A DNA stretch of 64,000 bases, from NCBI RefSeq assembly GCF_014822185.1, contig NZ_QVLR01000010.1, positions 1 through 64,000 of the forward strand, given 5' to 3'. Source of the stretch: Azoarcus sp. Aa7. GTDB lineage: Bacteria; Pseudomonadota; Gammaproteobacteria; Burkholderiales; Rhodocyclaceae. Shown here in pieces: positions 27,366 through 35,508 of this stretch. The position numbers were made by a program, and so were the translations under genes. The stretch's first letter is position 1. Each line of letters begins with the position of its first letter. Below the pieces are notes generated by a model. That model saw only the letters and a program-made list of their open reading frames with translations. It was not told where the DNA came from and ran no database searches.

Positions 27366-28091
27366 ATGACCGCGAAAGAGAAAGTCCCTCCCAACGCACC
27401 GAGCAGCACGACGCAGCGCTTCAACGCCCGCGAGTCGTGGCGGATCTTCGGAATTATGGCAGAGTTCGTCGAGGCGACCGAACGGCTCAACTCCGTCCGC
27501 CCCGCGGTGTCGATCTTCGGCAGCGCGCGCATTCCGCCCGACCACATGTACTACATCCTCTCCGAAAAGATCAGCCGACTGCTGTCCGACGCGGGCTTCG
27601 CGGTGATCTCCGGCGGCGGCCCCGGCATCATGGAAGCGGCGAACAAGGGTGCCTACTTCGGCAAGAGCCCGTCGATCGGGCTCAACATCCAGCTGCCGAT
27701 GGAACAGAGCTCCAACCCCTACCAGGACATCTCGCAGACCTTCCAGCACTTCTTCGCGCGCAAGTTCATGTTCGTGCGCTTCGCCTCGGCCTACGTCGTG
27801 ATGCCGGGCGGCTTCGGCACGCTGGACGAGCTGATGGAAGCCCTGACGCTGATCCAGACCGGCAAGAGCCGCAAGATCCCGATCATTCTCGTGCACGGCC
27901 CGTTCTGGAAAGGCATGATCGACTGGTTCCGCGAGCGCCTGGTCGCCGAACGCATGATCAACCCCGAAGACCTCGAACTGATCCAGGTCATCGACACGCC
28001 CGAAGAAGTCGTCGAGGCGATCTTCAAGCACTACGAAAACCGCGGCTTCCTGCCGCTGCCCGAGGAACACGAACTGCTGCTCAACCTGTAA
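27366..28091 (+). CDS. LOG/TIGR00730 family Rossmann-fold protein
   Basis: 241-residue member of the lysine decarboxylase-like/LOG family, the fold of cytokinin-activating nucleotide-5'-monophosphate phosphoribohydrolases. The diagnostic motifs are present: SGGGPGIMEAANKGA and MPGGFGTLDELMEAL (PGGxGTxxE). Bacterial members act as purine nucleotide hydrolases (PpnN-like), but the substrate here is not known. ATG 27366 was chosen because similarity to the family begins shortly after it; earlier in-frame starts lie at 27291 (TTG) and 27321 (ATG). It is divergent from polA. Confidence 0.85.
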   Translation: MTAKEKVPPNAPSSTTQRFNARESWRIFGIMAEFVEATERLNSVRPAVSIFGSARIPPDHMYYILSEKISRLLSDAGFAVISGGGPGIMEAANKGAYFGKSPSIGLNIQLPMEQSSNPYQDISQTFQHFFARKFMFVRFASAYVVMPGGFGTLDELMEALTLIQTGKSRKIPIILVHGPFWKGMIDWFRERLVAERMINPEDLELIQVIDTPEEVVEAIFKHYENRGFLPLPEEHELLLNL

Positions 28092-28147
28092 TGACGGACG
28101 CACAACGCGGGTCCCTGCTAGAATCCGCGCCATCCAAGGAGAGCACC

Positions 28148-28468
28148 ATGCGTCGCAACCTGATCGTGCTGCTGATGGCCCTCGCAACTCCGGTTGCGGC
28201 CCAGCAGCCCCCGAAGCTCGAACCGATCCCCGAACCGCCGCCGATGCCGGCGAGCGATCCGTCGCTGGATCCCGAAGTCCGCATCGTCAAGCGTGGCGAG
28301 GACACCGTTCAGGAATACCGCATCCGCGGCAAGCTCTACATGATCAAGGTCACGCCCCCGCACGGCGTGCCCTACTACCTGATCGACAACGAAGGCAACG
28401 GCGTGATGGCGCGGCAGGACGTGCTGCCGACGCTGGCCGTGCCGATGTGGGTGATCAAGTCCTGGTAA
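28148..28468 (+). CDS. DUF2782 domain-containing periplasmic protein
   Basis: Small exported protein of 106 residues with a clear signal peptide (NLIVLLMALATPVAAQ, cleavage probably after Ala-Ala-Gln or just before). A Pro-rich stretch follows (PKLEPIPEPPPMPASDP), then the conserved domain with RIVKRGEDTVQEYRIRG and MIKVTPPHGVPYYLID. This matches DUF2782, which in betaproteobacteria is commonly next to thrB and polA. Function unknown. An AAGGAG site and a TAGAAT -10-like box lie just upstream. Confidence 0.82.
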   Translation: MRRNLIVLLMALATPVAAQQPPKLEPIPEPPPMPASDPSLDPEVRIVKRGEDTVQEYRIRGKLYMIKVTPPHGVPYYLIDNEGNGVMARQDVLPTLAVPMWVIKSW

Positions 28469-28513
28469 TGCAATCCCGGCCCGCGGGCCACTGACTCACC
28501 CTCTTACCCTGCC

Positions 28514-29452
28514 ATGTCCGTTTTCACCGCTGTCGCCCCCGAGACGCTGTCGTGCTGGCTCGGCCGCTATGCCATTGGCCGCCTCGTCGACCTGCAGGGC
28601 ATCTCGGCCGGCGTGCAGAACAGCAACTTCTTCGTCACGACCACGCTCGGCCGCTACGTGCTGACGCTGTTCGAGGCGATCCCGCGCGCCGAACTGCCCT
28701 ATTTCCTGCACCTCATGGCCCACCTCGCGCGCCACGGCCTGCCGGTACCGGGGCCGATCGCCGACCGCGACAACGAATACCTCGGCACGCTCTCCGACCG
28801 CCCCGCCGCGCTGGTGATGCGCCTGTCGGGCAAGTCCGAGATGGCCCCCACGGCGCTGCACTGCGAACGCGTCGGCGCGATGCTCGCAGGCCTGCATCTG
28901 GCCGGGCTGTCCTACGGCCGGCGCCAGGACAACCCGCGCGGCGCGGCGTGGCGCACGGAGGCCGCCGCACGCGTGCGCCCCTTCCTGCCCGCGGACGAGC
29001 AGGCCCTGCTCGATGCGGAACTCGCCTTCCAGGCCGCGGTGGACTACGCCAGCCTGCCGCAGGGCGTGATCCACGCCGACCTCTTCCGCGACAACGTGCT
29101 GTGGGACAGCGACTACATCGGCGGCGTAATCGATTTCTACTTCGCCGGCCACGACGCGCTGCTCTTCGACGTCGCAGTGACGGTGAACGACTGGTGCACG
29201 ACGGCAGGCGGCGAACTCGACCCGCAGCGCACGGCCGCCCTGCTCGCCGCCTACCATGCCGAGCGCCCCTTCACCGATGCCGAGCGCGCGAACTGGCCGG
29301 CGCTGCTGCGCGCCGCGGCGCTGCGCTTCTGGCTCTCGCGCGCCGAGGACTTCCACCTGCCCAAGCCGGGCGAGATGGTGCACGTGAAGCCGCCCGCAGA
29401 ATACCGCGACATCCTGCGCTTGCGCATCGCCGCGACACCACCGCTGCCCTGA
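28514..29452 (+). CDS. thrB: Homoserine kinase, type II (APH-fold)
   Basis: 312-residue homoserine kinase of the aminoglycoside-phosphotransferase-like family (distinct from GHMP-type ThrB of enterics), making O-phosphohomoserine for threonine synthesis. Seen: ISAGVQNSNFFVTTTLGRYVLTLFE at the nucleotide-binding N-lobe, the catalytic loop GVIHADLFRDNVLW and the metal site GVIDFYFAGHDALLFD. It follows the DUF2782 gene by 45 bases and precedes two membrane protein genes; the group is probably co-transcribed. Confidence 0.92.
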   Translation: MSVFTAVAPETLSCWLGRYAIGRLVDLQGISAGVQNSNFFVTTTLGRYVLTLFEAIPRAELPYFLHLMAHLARHGLPVPGPIADRDNEYLGTLSDRPAALVMRLSGKSEMAPTALHCERVGAMLAGLHLAGLSYGRRQDNPRGAAWRTEAAARVRPFLPADEQALLDAELAFQAAVDYASLPQGVIHADLFRDNVLWDSDYIGGVIDFYFAGHDALLFDVAVTVNDWCTTAGGELDPQRTAALLAAYHAERPFTDAERANWPALLRAAALRFWLSRAEDFHLPKPGEMVHVKPPAEYRDILRLRIAATPPLP

Positions 29453-29455
29453 ACG

Positions 29456-30286
29456 ATGAACGATCCGCACACGACCGATCACGCCGCATCGCACCGCCGG
29501 CACCCCCTCCCGCCGCCGGGCCACGTCACCCCTGCGGACACGCTCCGATGGATCGCCGCGGGCTGGAAGACCTTCATCGCCAACCCCGGCACCTGGATCC
29601 TCCAGACGCTGGTGCTGATCGCCGTGCTGTTCGCGCTCGCCGCCGCGGTGGGCTTCATTCCGACCTTCGGCCCGCTGCTCGCCCCGCTGGTCCTCCAGCT
29701 GGTGTTCCCGATGCTCGTCGCCGGCATGGTCACCGGCGTGCACGCGCAGCACCAAGGCGAGCCGCTGCGTGTCGGCCATCTGTTCGAAGGCGCCCGCCGT
29801 CATTCGGGCAACCTGCTGATGGTCGGCTTCTTCTATGTGCTCGGCGGACTCGCCGCGGCGCTGATCGCGGTGCTGGTCGGCAGCAGCGCCGCAGTGACCG
29901 GCATGCTGGTCGGCCTGCTCGGCAGCATCGGCCTCGCCAATGGCGTCGCCCTGCTCTCGGCCGCACTGTGGCCAGTCCTGCTGATCCTGCTGCTGATGGC
30001 GCTATGGTTCGCCCCGCCGCTGGTCGTGCTGCAGAACGTCTCGCCGCTCGACGCGATGAAACTTTCGCTGCGCGCCTGCATCTCCAATCTCGCCAGCTTC
30101 ATCGTCCTCGGCTTCGTGATCTACCTGCTGACCTGGTTCGCCATGCTGCCGTTCGCGCTGGGCGTCCTGGTGCTCGTCCCGGTGCTCGCCGGCGCGCTGT
30201 ACGCGGCCTGGCAGGACACCTTCGCTCCGCACGCCCCGCAGCCGACACCCGCGCTGCCCGGCCCCCCCGACGCCCCTGCCGAGTAA
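29456..30286 (+). CDS. BPSS1780-family membrane protein, copy 1
   Basis: 276-residue integral membrane protein with about five hydrophobic segments, an N-terminal His/Pro-rich tail and a Pro-rich C-terminal tail. The start of the domain, LRWIAAGWKTFIANPGTWILQTL, and the central FEGARRHSGNLLMVG are typical of this betaproteobacterial family of unknown function. It starts three bases after thrB and lies four bases before a second, related membrane protein, which suggests the two proteins work together. Confidence 0.75.
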   Translation: MNDPHTTDHAASHRRHPLPPPGHVTPADTLRWIAAGWKTFIANPGTWILQTLVLIAVLFALAAAVGFIPTFGPLLAPLVLQLVFPMLVAGMVTGVHAQHQGEPLRVGHLFEGARRHSGNLLMVGFFYVLGGLAAALIAVLVGSSAAVTGMLVGLLGSIGLANGVALLSAALWPVLLILLLMALWFAPPLVVLQNVSPLDAMKLSLRACISNLASFIVLGFVIYLLTWFAMLPFALGVLVLVPVLAGALYAAWQDTFAPHAPQPTPALPGPPDAPAE

Positions 30287-30290
30287 GCGC

Positions 30291-31064
30291 ATGCAAGCAC
30301 GACAACTTCCGGCCCAGCGCGGCTTCGCGTGGCTCGGCGAAGGCCTGCAACTGTGGCGGCGCAACCCCGCGTTGCTCACCTTCGCGTCCTTCGGCTACCT
30401 GCTGCTGCTGATCCTCGTCAGCGTGGCCCCGTTCATCGGGCAGGTCCTCGCATCGCTGCTGATGCCCGTCCTGTCGCTGGGCGTGCTCAACACCTGCCGG
30501 GCCATCGACGCCGGCCGCAAGGCCGGGCCGGACGTGCTGTTCTCCGGCTTCCAGCAGAATCTCCCCGCGCTGGTCGCGATCGGCGGCCTCTATCTCGCCG
30601 GTAGCCTGGCAGTGCTGGCGCTCACCGCCGTCGCCGACGGCGGCACCCTGTTCGGGATCATGACGAGCGGCGGCAAGCTCGAGCCGGAAATCGCCACCAG
30701 CACCGGCTTCACGATGGCGCTGCTGATCGCGATCTCACTGTCGACGCCGGTGATGATGGCCTACTGGTTCGCCCCCCTGCTCGCGGGCTGGTGGAAGATG
30801 CCGGCCCCCAAAGCGATGTTCTTCAGCTTCTTCGCCTGCCTGCGCAACTGGCGCCCGTTCCTCGCGTACTCGATCGCGCTGGCGCTGTTCGGCGCGATCC
30901 TGCCCGGCATCGTGCTCGGCATCGTCGGCATGGTGTCGCCAACGCTCGCGACGCTGCTCTCGGTGCCGTTGCCGCTGCTGCTGATCCCCATCGTCTTCGC
31001 CAGCTTCTACGCCAACGCGCGCGACATCTTCGGCGAACCCGACAATGTCCCCGAGCAAGCCTGA
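30291..31064 (+). CDS. BPSS1780-family membrane protein, copy 2
   Basis: 257-residue integral membrane protein related in layout to the preceding gene: a short cytoplasmic N-terminus (RGFAWLGEGLQLWRRNPALL), then about five or six helices and a conserved WFAPLLAGWWKMPAPKAMFFSFFAC segment. The amphipathic xxWLxxGxxxWRRNP start mirrors copy 1 (RWIAAGWKTFIANP), which supports an old tandem duplication. Its last 20 bases overlap nadD in another frame. Function unknown. Confidence 0.75.
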   Translation: MQARQLPAQRGFAWLGEGLQLWRRNPALLTFASFGYLLLLILVSVAPFIGQVLASLLMPVLSLGVLNTCRAIDAGRKAGPDVLFSGFQQNLPALVAIGGLYLAGSLAVLALTAVADGGTLFGIMTSGGKLEPEIATSTGFTMALLIAISLSTPVMMAYWFAPLLAGWWKMPAPKAMFFSFFACLRNWRPFLAYSIALALFGAILPGIVLGIVGMVSPTLATLLSVPLPLLLIPIVFASFYANARDIFGEPDNVPEQA

Positions 31065-31728
31065 CGCCGGCGCACTGGGGGTGCTGGGCGGCACCTTCGA
31101 CCCGATCCATTACGGCCACCTGCGCCTCGCCGAAGAGGCCCGCGAGGCGCTCGGACTCGCGCAGGTCGCACTGATCCCGGCCGGCCAGCCGCCGCACCGC
31201 GATGTGCCGCAATCCCCCGCCGCCGACCGCCTGGCGATGGTGCGGCTGGCGAGCGCCGGCAATCCCGGCCTCGCCGTCGACGACGGCGAGGTGTTCGCGC
31301 CGAGCAAGAGCTACACGGTGCTGACGCTGGAGCGCCTGCGCGCGCTGCACGGCGCGCAGCGCCCGCTGGTGCTGATCCTCGGCGCCGACGCCTTCAGCGG
31401 CCTGCCGGGCTGGCACCGCTGGCAGGAGCTCTTCGCTCTCGCCCACATCGCGGTCGCCAACCGCCCGGGCTTCGCTCCGCATGGCCGGCGCTGGCCCGGC
31501 ACGCTGTCGCCGGAACTCGACGCGGCGTGCGCAGGTCGCATCGACACGGACCCCGCCGTCCTGCACCGGAGCCCTGCCGGACGGGTCGTTCCCTTCGACA
31601 TGACGCCGCTGGCGATTTCCGCATCGCTGATCCGCGACCTCATCCACGGCGGGCAGAGCGCCCGCTATTTGCTGCCCGATTCCGTTCTCGACTATATTGG
31701 GCTGCACCACCTTTACCGCAGAACCTGA
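31045..31728 (+). CDS. nadD: Nicotinate-nucleotide adenylyltransferase
   Basis: 227-residue NadD, which makes deamido-NAD from nicotinate mononucleotide and ATP. The N-terminal GVLGGTFDPIHYGHLRLAEEA carries the (H/T)xGH nucleotidyltransferase motif; the middle has LILGADAFSGLPGWHRW; the C-terminal PLAISASLIRDLI is the ISxTxIR motif in variant form. It overlaps the previous membrane gene by 20 bases and the rsfS start by one base. nadD-rsfS-rlmH is a classic conserved order. Confidence 0.95.
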   Translation: MSPSKPDAGALGVLGGTFDPIHYGHLRLAEEAREALGLAQVALIPAGQPPHRDVPQSPAADRLAMVRLASAGNPGLAVDDGEVFAPSKSYTVLTLERLRALHGAQRPLVLILGADAFSGLPGWHRWQELFALAHIAVANRPGFAPHGRRWPGTLSPELDAACAGRIDTDPAVLHRSPAGRVVPFDMTPLAISASLIRDLIHGGQSARYLLPDSVLDYIGLHHLYRRT

Positions 31729-32096
31729 TGGACACCCGCACACTCGAAAAAACCGTCGTCGCCGCCCTCGAAGACATCAAGGCCAAGGACATCGAAGTCA
31801 TCGACACCACCCGACTGACCTCGCTGTTCGACCGCATCGTCATCGCCACCGGCGACTCCAACCGCCAGACGCGGGCGCTGGCGCGCAACGTGCAGGAAAA
31901 GGTCCGCGAAGCCGGCGCCCCGGTCGTCAGCGTGGAAGGCGAGGAAACCGGGGAATGGGTGCTCGTCGACCTCGGCGACATCGTCGTACATATCATGCAG
32001 CCGGCGATCCGCAGCTACTACAACCTCGAGGAACTGTGGGCCGGCCCCTCGACCCTGCGGCGCGGCCGCACTGCGACGGGCGTCGCGGCGCCGTGA
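31728..32096 (+). CDS. rsfS: Ribosomal silencing factor RsfS
   Basis: 122-residue RsfS/Iojap protein, which binds ribosomal protein L14 and blocks subunit joining under starvation. The family core is visible: [62 protein letters not shown] and YYNLEELW. The ATG overlaps the nadD stop (TGATG). It sits between nadD and rlmH as in many proteobacteria. Confidence 0.95.
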   Translation: MDTRTLEKTVVAALEDIKAKDIEVIDTTRLTSLFDRIVIATGDSNRQTRALARNVQEKVREAGAPVVSVEGEETGEWVLVDLGDIVVHIMQPAIRSYYNLEELWAGPSTLRRGRTATGVAAP

Positions 32097-32148
32097 CACG
32101 CCCGCCGTGGCCGGCTCCGGGCCGGCCGCGCGTCCTGCATACTCAACC

Positions 32149-32619
32149 ATGAAACTGCTGATCGTCGCCGTCGGCACGCGCATGCCCGCGTGGGTCGAGG
32201 CCGGCTTCGACGAGTTCGCGCGCCGCATGCCGCGCGAGCTGCCGCTGCAGCTCGTCGAAGTGAAGGCCGAACCGCGCACCACCGGCAAGACCGTCGAGGC
32301 GATGATGGCGGCTGAGGCGACGCGCATCGAGGCGGCCCTGCCGCCGCGCTGTCGCCGCCTGATCCTCGACGAGCGCGGCAGCGACCTCACGACCGTCGAG
32401 CTGTCGCGCCGGCTGGAAGCCTGGCAAGCGGAGGGAGCCGACGTCGCGCTGATCGTCGGCGGCCCCGATGGCCTGTCACCAGCCCTGAAGTCGAGCGCGC
32501 ACGAGCGTATCCGCCTGTCGAGCCTCACGCTTCCGCATGCGCTGGTGCGCCCGCTGCTCGCCGAAGCCCTGTATCGCGCCTGGACGGTGCTGAAGAACCA
32601 CCCCTACCACCGAGAGTGA
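32149..32619 (+). CDS. rlmH: 23S rRNA (pseudouridine1915-N3)-methyltransferase
   Basis: 156-residue SPOUT methyltransferase that methylates pseudouridine 1915 of 23S rRNA in assembled ribosomes. Seen: [25 protein letters not shown] at the start, [19 protein letters not shown], the SAM-binding trefoil-knot motif [15 protein letters not shown] and the C-terminal [18 protein letters not shown]...HPYHRE, all hallmarks of RlmH. Normal full length. Convergent with a cupredoxin gene only eight bases downstream. Confidence 0.95.
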   Translation: MKLLIVAVGTRMPAWVEAGFDEFARRMPRELPLQLVEVKAEPRTTGKTVEAMMAAEATRIEAALPPRCRRLILDERGSDLTTVELSRRLEAWQAEGADVALIVGGPDGLSPALKSSAHERIRLSSLTLPHALVRPLLAEALYRAWTVLKNHPYHRE

Positions 32620-32627
32620 GCGGCGGC

Positions 32628-33113
32628 CTACGGGACGATGCGGACGATACCTTCCATGCCGTCCTCGCGATGCCCCGGCAGGCTGCAGAAGAAGGAATAC
32701 TCGCCGGGCTTGAGCGGCACGAGCCAGAGCTCGATGTTGTTGCGCGAACGCACGTAGACCGAATTCACGTAGTCGGCGATCACGCGCCCGACGCTGGAAT
32801 TCACCATGCGCAGCGCGATCACCTTTTCGTCGAAGAGCGAGCCGCCGACCATGTCGTGCGCCACCGCGCCGACATTGCGCAGCACCAGCTTGTACGGCTG
32901 GCCGACCTTCAGGCGGATCTCGTCGGGCTCGTAGCTGTGGTCCTTGAGCGCGACCTCGACTTCGTTCACTTCCGTCCAGTCGATGCCGGCGAGCGCCGGA
33001 TGCATGCGCACGGCCGGCTCGTCCTCGGCCCCCGCGGCACCCGTACCGAACGCGAGCAGGCAAGCGAGCAGCGTCGCGCGCAGGGCGCCGCCCAGCGAAT
33101 GCCGCACGCTCAT
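32628..33113 (-). CDS. Periplasmic cupredoxin-domain protein (copper protein A)
   Basis: 161-residue exported protein with a signal peptide (ATLLACLLAFGTGAAGA) and a cupredoxin domain. A complete type 1 copper site can be traced: the first His in GAVAHDMVGG, then Cys-x4-His-x4-Met in FFCSLPGHREDGMEG. This should be a periplasmic single-electron carrier or copper-binding protein. It is the last gene of a three-gene operon; its start overlaps the stop of the EB_dh gene (ATGA). A second cupredoxin is the first gene. Confidence 0.85.
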   Translation of the reverse strand: MSVRHSLGGALRATLLACLLAFGTGAAGAEDEPAVRMHPALAGIDWTEVNEVEVALKDHSYEPDEIRLKVGQPYKLVLRNVGAVAHDMVGGSLFDEKVIALRMVNSSVGRVIADYVNSVYVRSRNNIELWLVPLKPGEYSFFCSLPGHREDGMEGIVRIVP

Positions 33114-33997
33114 TTCACCGCGCCGAAGTCGAATACCAGCGGCTCGGACACGCTCTTGTGCTCGGCATTGGCCTTGTTGAACACGGCGACCTGTCCGGTG
33201 ATCCGGGATCCTGCCTTGAACACGACATCATCGGCGTGGCCGGGGTCGAGGACGCGGGCGAATTCCAGATTCCAGTGCCCGGCCTTCCATACGCCCTTGG
33301 CGGCGACGTCCGCGACGCTGCCCGAAGCGTTCGCCGCTGCGAACGACGGCAGGCGGTCGCCCTTGTTTTCCTTCGGGCGCGGCAGCATCTCGTAGGGCGC
33401 GGCGCCCTCGTCGCGACGCTTCGAAATGTAGATCACCGGACCGTCCTTCACCTGGTACTCGGCAGCCGATTCCTGCAGCTTCGTCGTGACATGGTGCGTC
33501 ATGTCCTCGGCGATGCCGCCCGCATTGGTCCGCGCGGCCGACCACAGCCAGACGTCGACCTTGTAGTCCTTGGTCGACAGCATCGTGCGGTCGAAATCGC
33601 CGGCGAGGTGGAAGCGCACCGCGACCATGTCCTCGAGTTGGTTCTCGCGCTGGTACTTGTCGCCGCGCCAGCTCCATTCCTTGTGCACGGTATCGGCGGC
33701 ATCGTCGGGATAGCGCACGGCGAGATAGAAGCGCCCCGCTGCGACGCCGGCCTTCAGCTCGACCGTGAGGCTGCCCGCCGTGTTGCGCTCGCCGGCCGGA
33801 TCGAGGCCGTACTTCGCGCGCTCCTCGCGCTCCAGCGCCGGCTTGACCGGCACCTTGACCCAGCCGCCGCCGCCCCATTCGCCCAGTTCTCCGTCGACTT
33901 TCGGGGCTGCAGCGAGGTTCGCCACCGGAATGACCTGCGACGTCTGTGCCTGCGCCGCGAACGGCAGCAGCAAGAGGAGCGTGGAAAGAAGCTTCAT
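33110..33997 (-). CDS. Ethylbenzene dehydrogenase-related heme-b domain protein
   Basis: 295-residue exported protein with a signal peptide (KLLSTLLLLLPFAAQAQ). The rest resembles the EB_dh domain, the heme-b-binding gamma subunit of DMSO-reductase-family enzymes such as ethylbenzene dehydrogenase. Family-like features are VDGELGEWGG near the start, FYLAVRYPDDAADTVHKEW, EDMVAVRFHL, and the KVDVWLWSAARTNAGGIAEDM block. No molybdenum or Fe-S subunit is encoded nearby; instead it is flanked by two cupredoxins. A heme-binding electron carrier or sensor role is inferred; heme ligands were not verified. Confidence 0.72.
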   Translation of the reverse strand: MKLLSTLLLLLPFAAQAQTSQVIPVANLAAAPKVDGELGEWGGGGWVKVPVKPALEREERAKYGLDPAGERNTAGSLTVELKAGVAAGRFYLAVRYPDDAADTVHKEWSWRGDKYQRENQLEDMVAVRFHLAGDFDRTMLSTKDYKVDVWLWSAARTNAGGIAEDMTHHVTTKLQESAAEYQVKDGPVIYISKRRDEGAAPYEMLPRPKENKGDRLPSFAAANASGSVADVAAKGVWKAGHWNLEFARVLDPGHADDVVFKAGSRITGQVAVFNKANAEHKSVSEPLVFDFGAVK

Positions 33998-34027
33998 GGG
34001 CGGCTCGGCTGTATGTCGGGACCGGAC

Positions 34028-34492
34028 TTATTCGACGACGATCTTGCCGTACATGCCCTGATCCTTGTGGTCCTCGATCGTGCAGATGACGTCGAATTCG
34101 CCCTTGTTCACGGTGACGAAGAAGAGTTCAACCGAGCCGCCGTTCTTGTAGGCCTCGACGGCGGTGAAATACGGCGCCTTGATCTCGCCGCCATTCGGCT
34201 TGGGCGTCTGAACCTTGCGCCACGCGACCGACTTGAAGAACTCCGTCGCGGTGTAATAGTGGTCCTTCTGCCCCACGTTTTTGATCACCAGGCGGTACGG
34301 CTGACCGGCCTTGAGCTTGAGATCCTGCGGCGTGAAGCTGTGCTCGGCGAGTTCCACCGTGATCGTTTCCATCGCGTCCCAGTTGGCGGCCTTCACGATT
34401 GCGGCGGCATCGGCGACCGGCTCGGCTGCGCCTGCCATGAAGGGGGCGGAAAGGATTGTCGCGGCGACGAGCGAGATGAGGGACATGCGCAT
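34028..34492 (-). CDS. Periplasmic cupredoxin-domain protein (copper protein B)
   Basis: 154-residue exported protein with a signal peptide (SLISLVAATILSAPFMAGAA) and a cupredoxin domain. The type 1 copper ligands are present: His in NVGQKDHYYTATEFF and Cys-x4-His-x4-Met in VICTIEDHKDQGMYG. It shares the fold and the ITVELAEHSFTPQDLKLKAGQPY entry motif with the cupredoxin at 32628-33113, so the two are paralogs. The ATG at 34492 has GGAG nine bases upstream. First gene of the operon, 30 bases before the EB_dh gene and divergent from maf. Confidence 0.83.
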   Translation of the reverse strand: MRMSLISLVAATILSAPFMAGAAEPVADAAAIVKAANWDAMETITVELAEHSFTPQDLKLKAGQPYRLVIKNVGQKDHYYTATEFFKSVAWRKVQTPKPNGGEIKAPYFTAVEAYKNGGSVELFFVTVNKGEFDVICTIEDHKDQGMYGKIVVE

Positions 34493-34781
34493 ACGGACTT
34501 GCTCCAGGGTAAGCGGGCGACGCAGCGGCGCAGGCCCGGTTTGACGATGGCGGATCGGCCTGCGTGCATCGACGACGTCGGCCGCCAGCACGCGGGCATT
34601 TGATGACCAAGGAATTGTATCAACTAAATGCAATGACAACGATGACGGGCGGCCACGGCGAACGGAGCGCCCCCGCCTGCAGTCGACGCTGCCGCGCGCG
34701 CGTGCACGGGTCGCCGCGCCGCAAGGGGGGTAGAATCCGCCCCAATAACCGCGGTATCCCGTATCCGACCAGCCGACAGCC
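34493..34781. other. Divergent region between the cupredoxin operon and maf
   Basis: About 290 bases. On the minus strand TACAAT near 34614-34620 is a possible -10 for the cupredoxin operon, without a good -35. On the plus strand TAGAAT near 34731 is a possible -10 for maf. No FNR/ANR box of the form TTGAT-N4-ATCAA was found, although partial half-sites occur near 34600-34625. Confidence 0.4.
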
Positions 34782-35402
34782 ATGAGCAACCTCCAAGCCC
34801 GAATCTATCTCGCCTCGCGCAGCCCGCGCCGGCGCGAGCTCCTGCGCCAGATCGGCGTGCATTTCGACCTGCTGGTATTCCGCGGCACGGAGCGTGGTGC
34901 TGACGCCGACGTCGACGAAACGCCGCTGCCGGACGAAGACGTCGAGCACTACGTCGAGCGGGTCGCGCTCACCAAGGCCCAGGCCGGGTACAGACGCCTG
35001 CAATGGCGCACGCTGCCGCAGCACCCCGTGCTGTCGGCGGACACGACGCTGGAGCTCGACGGCGACATCATCGGCAAGCCGGTCGACGCGGTCGATGCCG
35101 CCGCGATCCTGCGCCGCCTGTCGGGCCGCACGCATCGCGTGCTGACCGCGGTGGCGATCAGCGACGGCGCACGCACGCGTAGCTCCATCAACACCAGCGA
35201 AGTGCGCTTCCGCCCCATCACCGACACCGAGATCCGCCACTACGTCTCGACCGGAGAGCCGATGGACAAGGCCGGCGCATACGGAATCCAGGGGCGCGCC
35301 GCGATCTTCATCGAGGAGATACGCGGCAGCTACACCGGGATCATGGGCCTGCCGCTGTTTGAAACGGCACAGCTCCTCGACGCCTTCGGCTATCCCCTGT
35401 AA
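34782..35402 (+). CDS. maf: Maf-family nucleoside triphosphate pyrophosphatase
   Basis: 206-residue Maf protein, a house-cleaning pyrophosphatase that hydrolyses dTTP/UTP or modified pyrimidine nucleotides. Seen: IYLASRSPRRRELLRQIG (the SxSxRR P-loop-like motif), VLSADTTLELDG with the catalytic Asp, GKPVDAVDAAAILRRLSGRTH, and the C-terminal MDKAGAYGIQGRAA and GSYTGIMGLPLFET. The maf-rng order is the usual betaproteobacterial one, but a three-gene cupredoxin operon separates it from rlmH. Confidence 0.93.
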   Translation: MSNLQARIYLASRSPRRRELLRQIGVHFDLLVFRGTERGADADVDETPLPDEDVEHYVERVALTKAQAGYRRLQWRTLPQHPVLSADTTLELDGDIIGKPVDAVDAAAILRRLSGRTHRVLTAVAISDGARTRSSINTSEVRFRPITDTEIRHYVSTGEPMDKAGAYGIQGRAAIFIEEIRGSYTGIMGLPLFETAQLLDAFGYPL

Positions 35403-35508
35403 GCTCGGCAGGCCCCTGCCCGGGGTTTTCCGGGCCGCGCCCTCGATGGGCAATGCGCAATCGGTGCCTCACGTCTGCGCTTGCGCATTTCCCATTGGCA
35501 GCCATTCC

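Noticed and set aside
34580..34640. Possible FNR/ANR box upstream of the cupredoxin operon
   Set aside because: Half-sites such as TTGAT and ATCAA occur but not at the required TTGAT-N4-ATCAA spacing.
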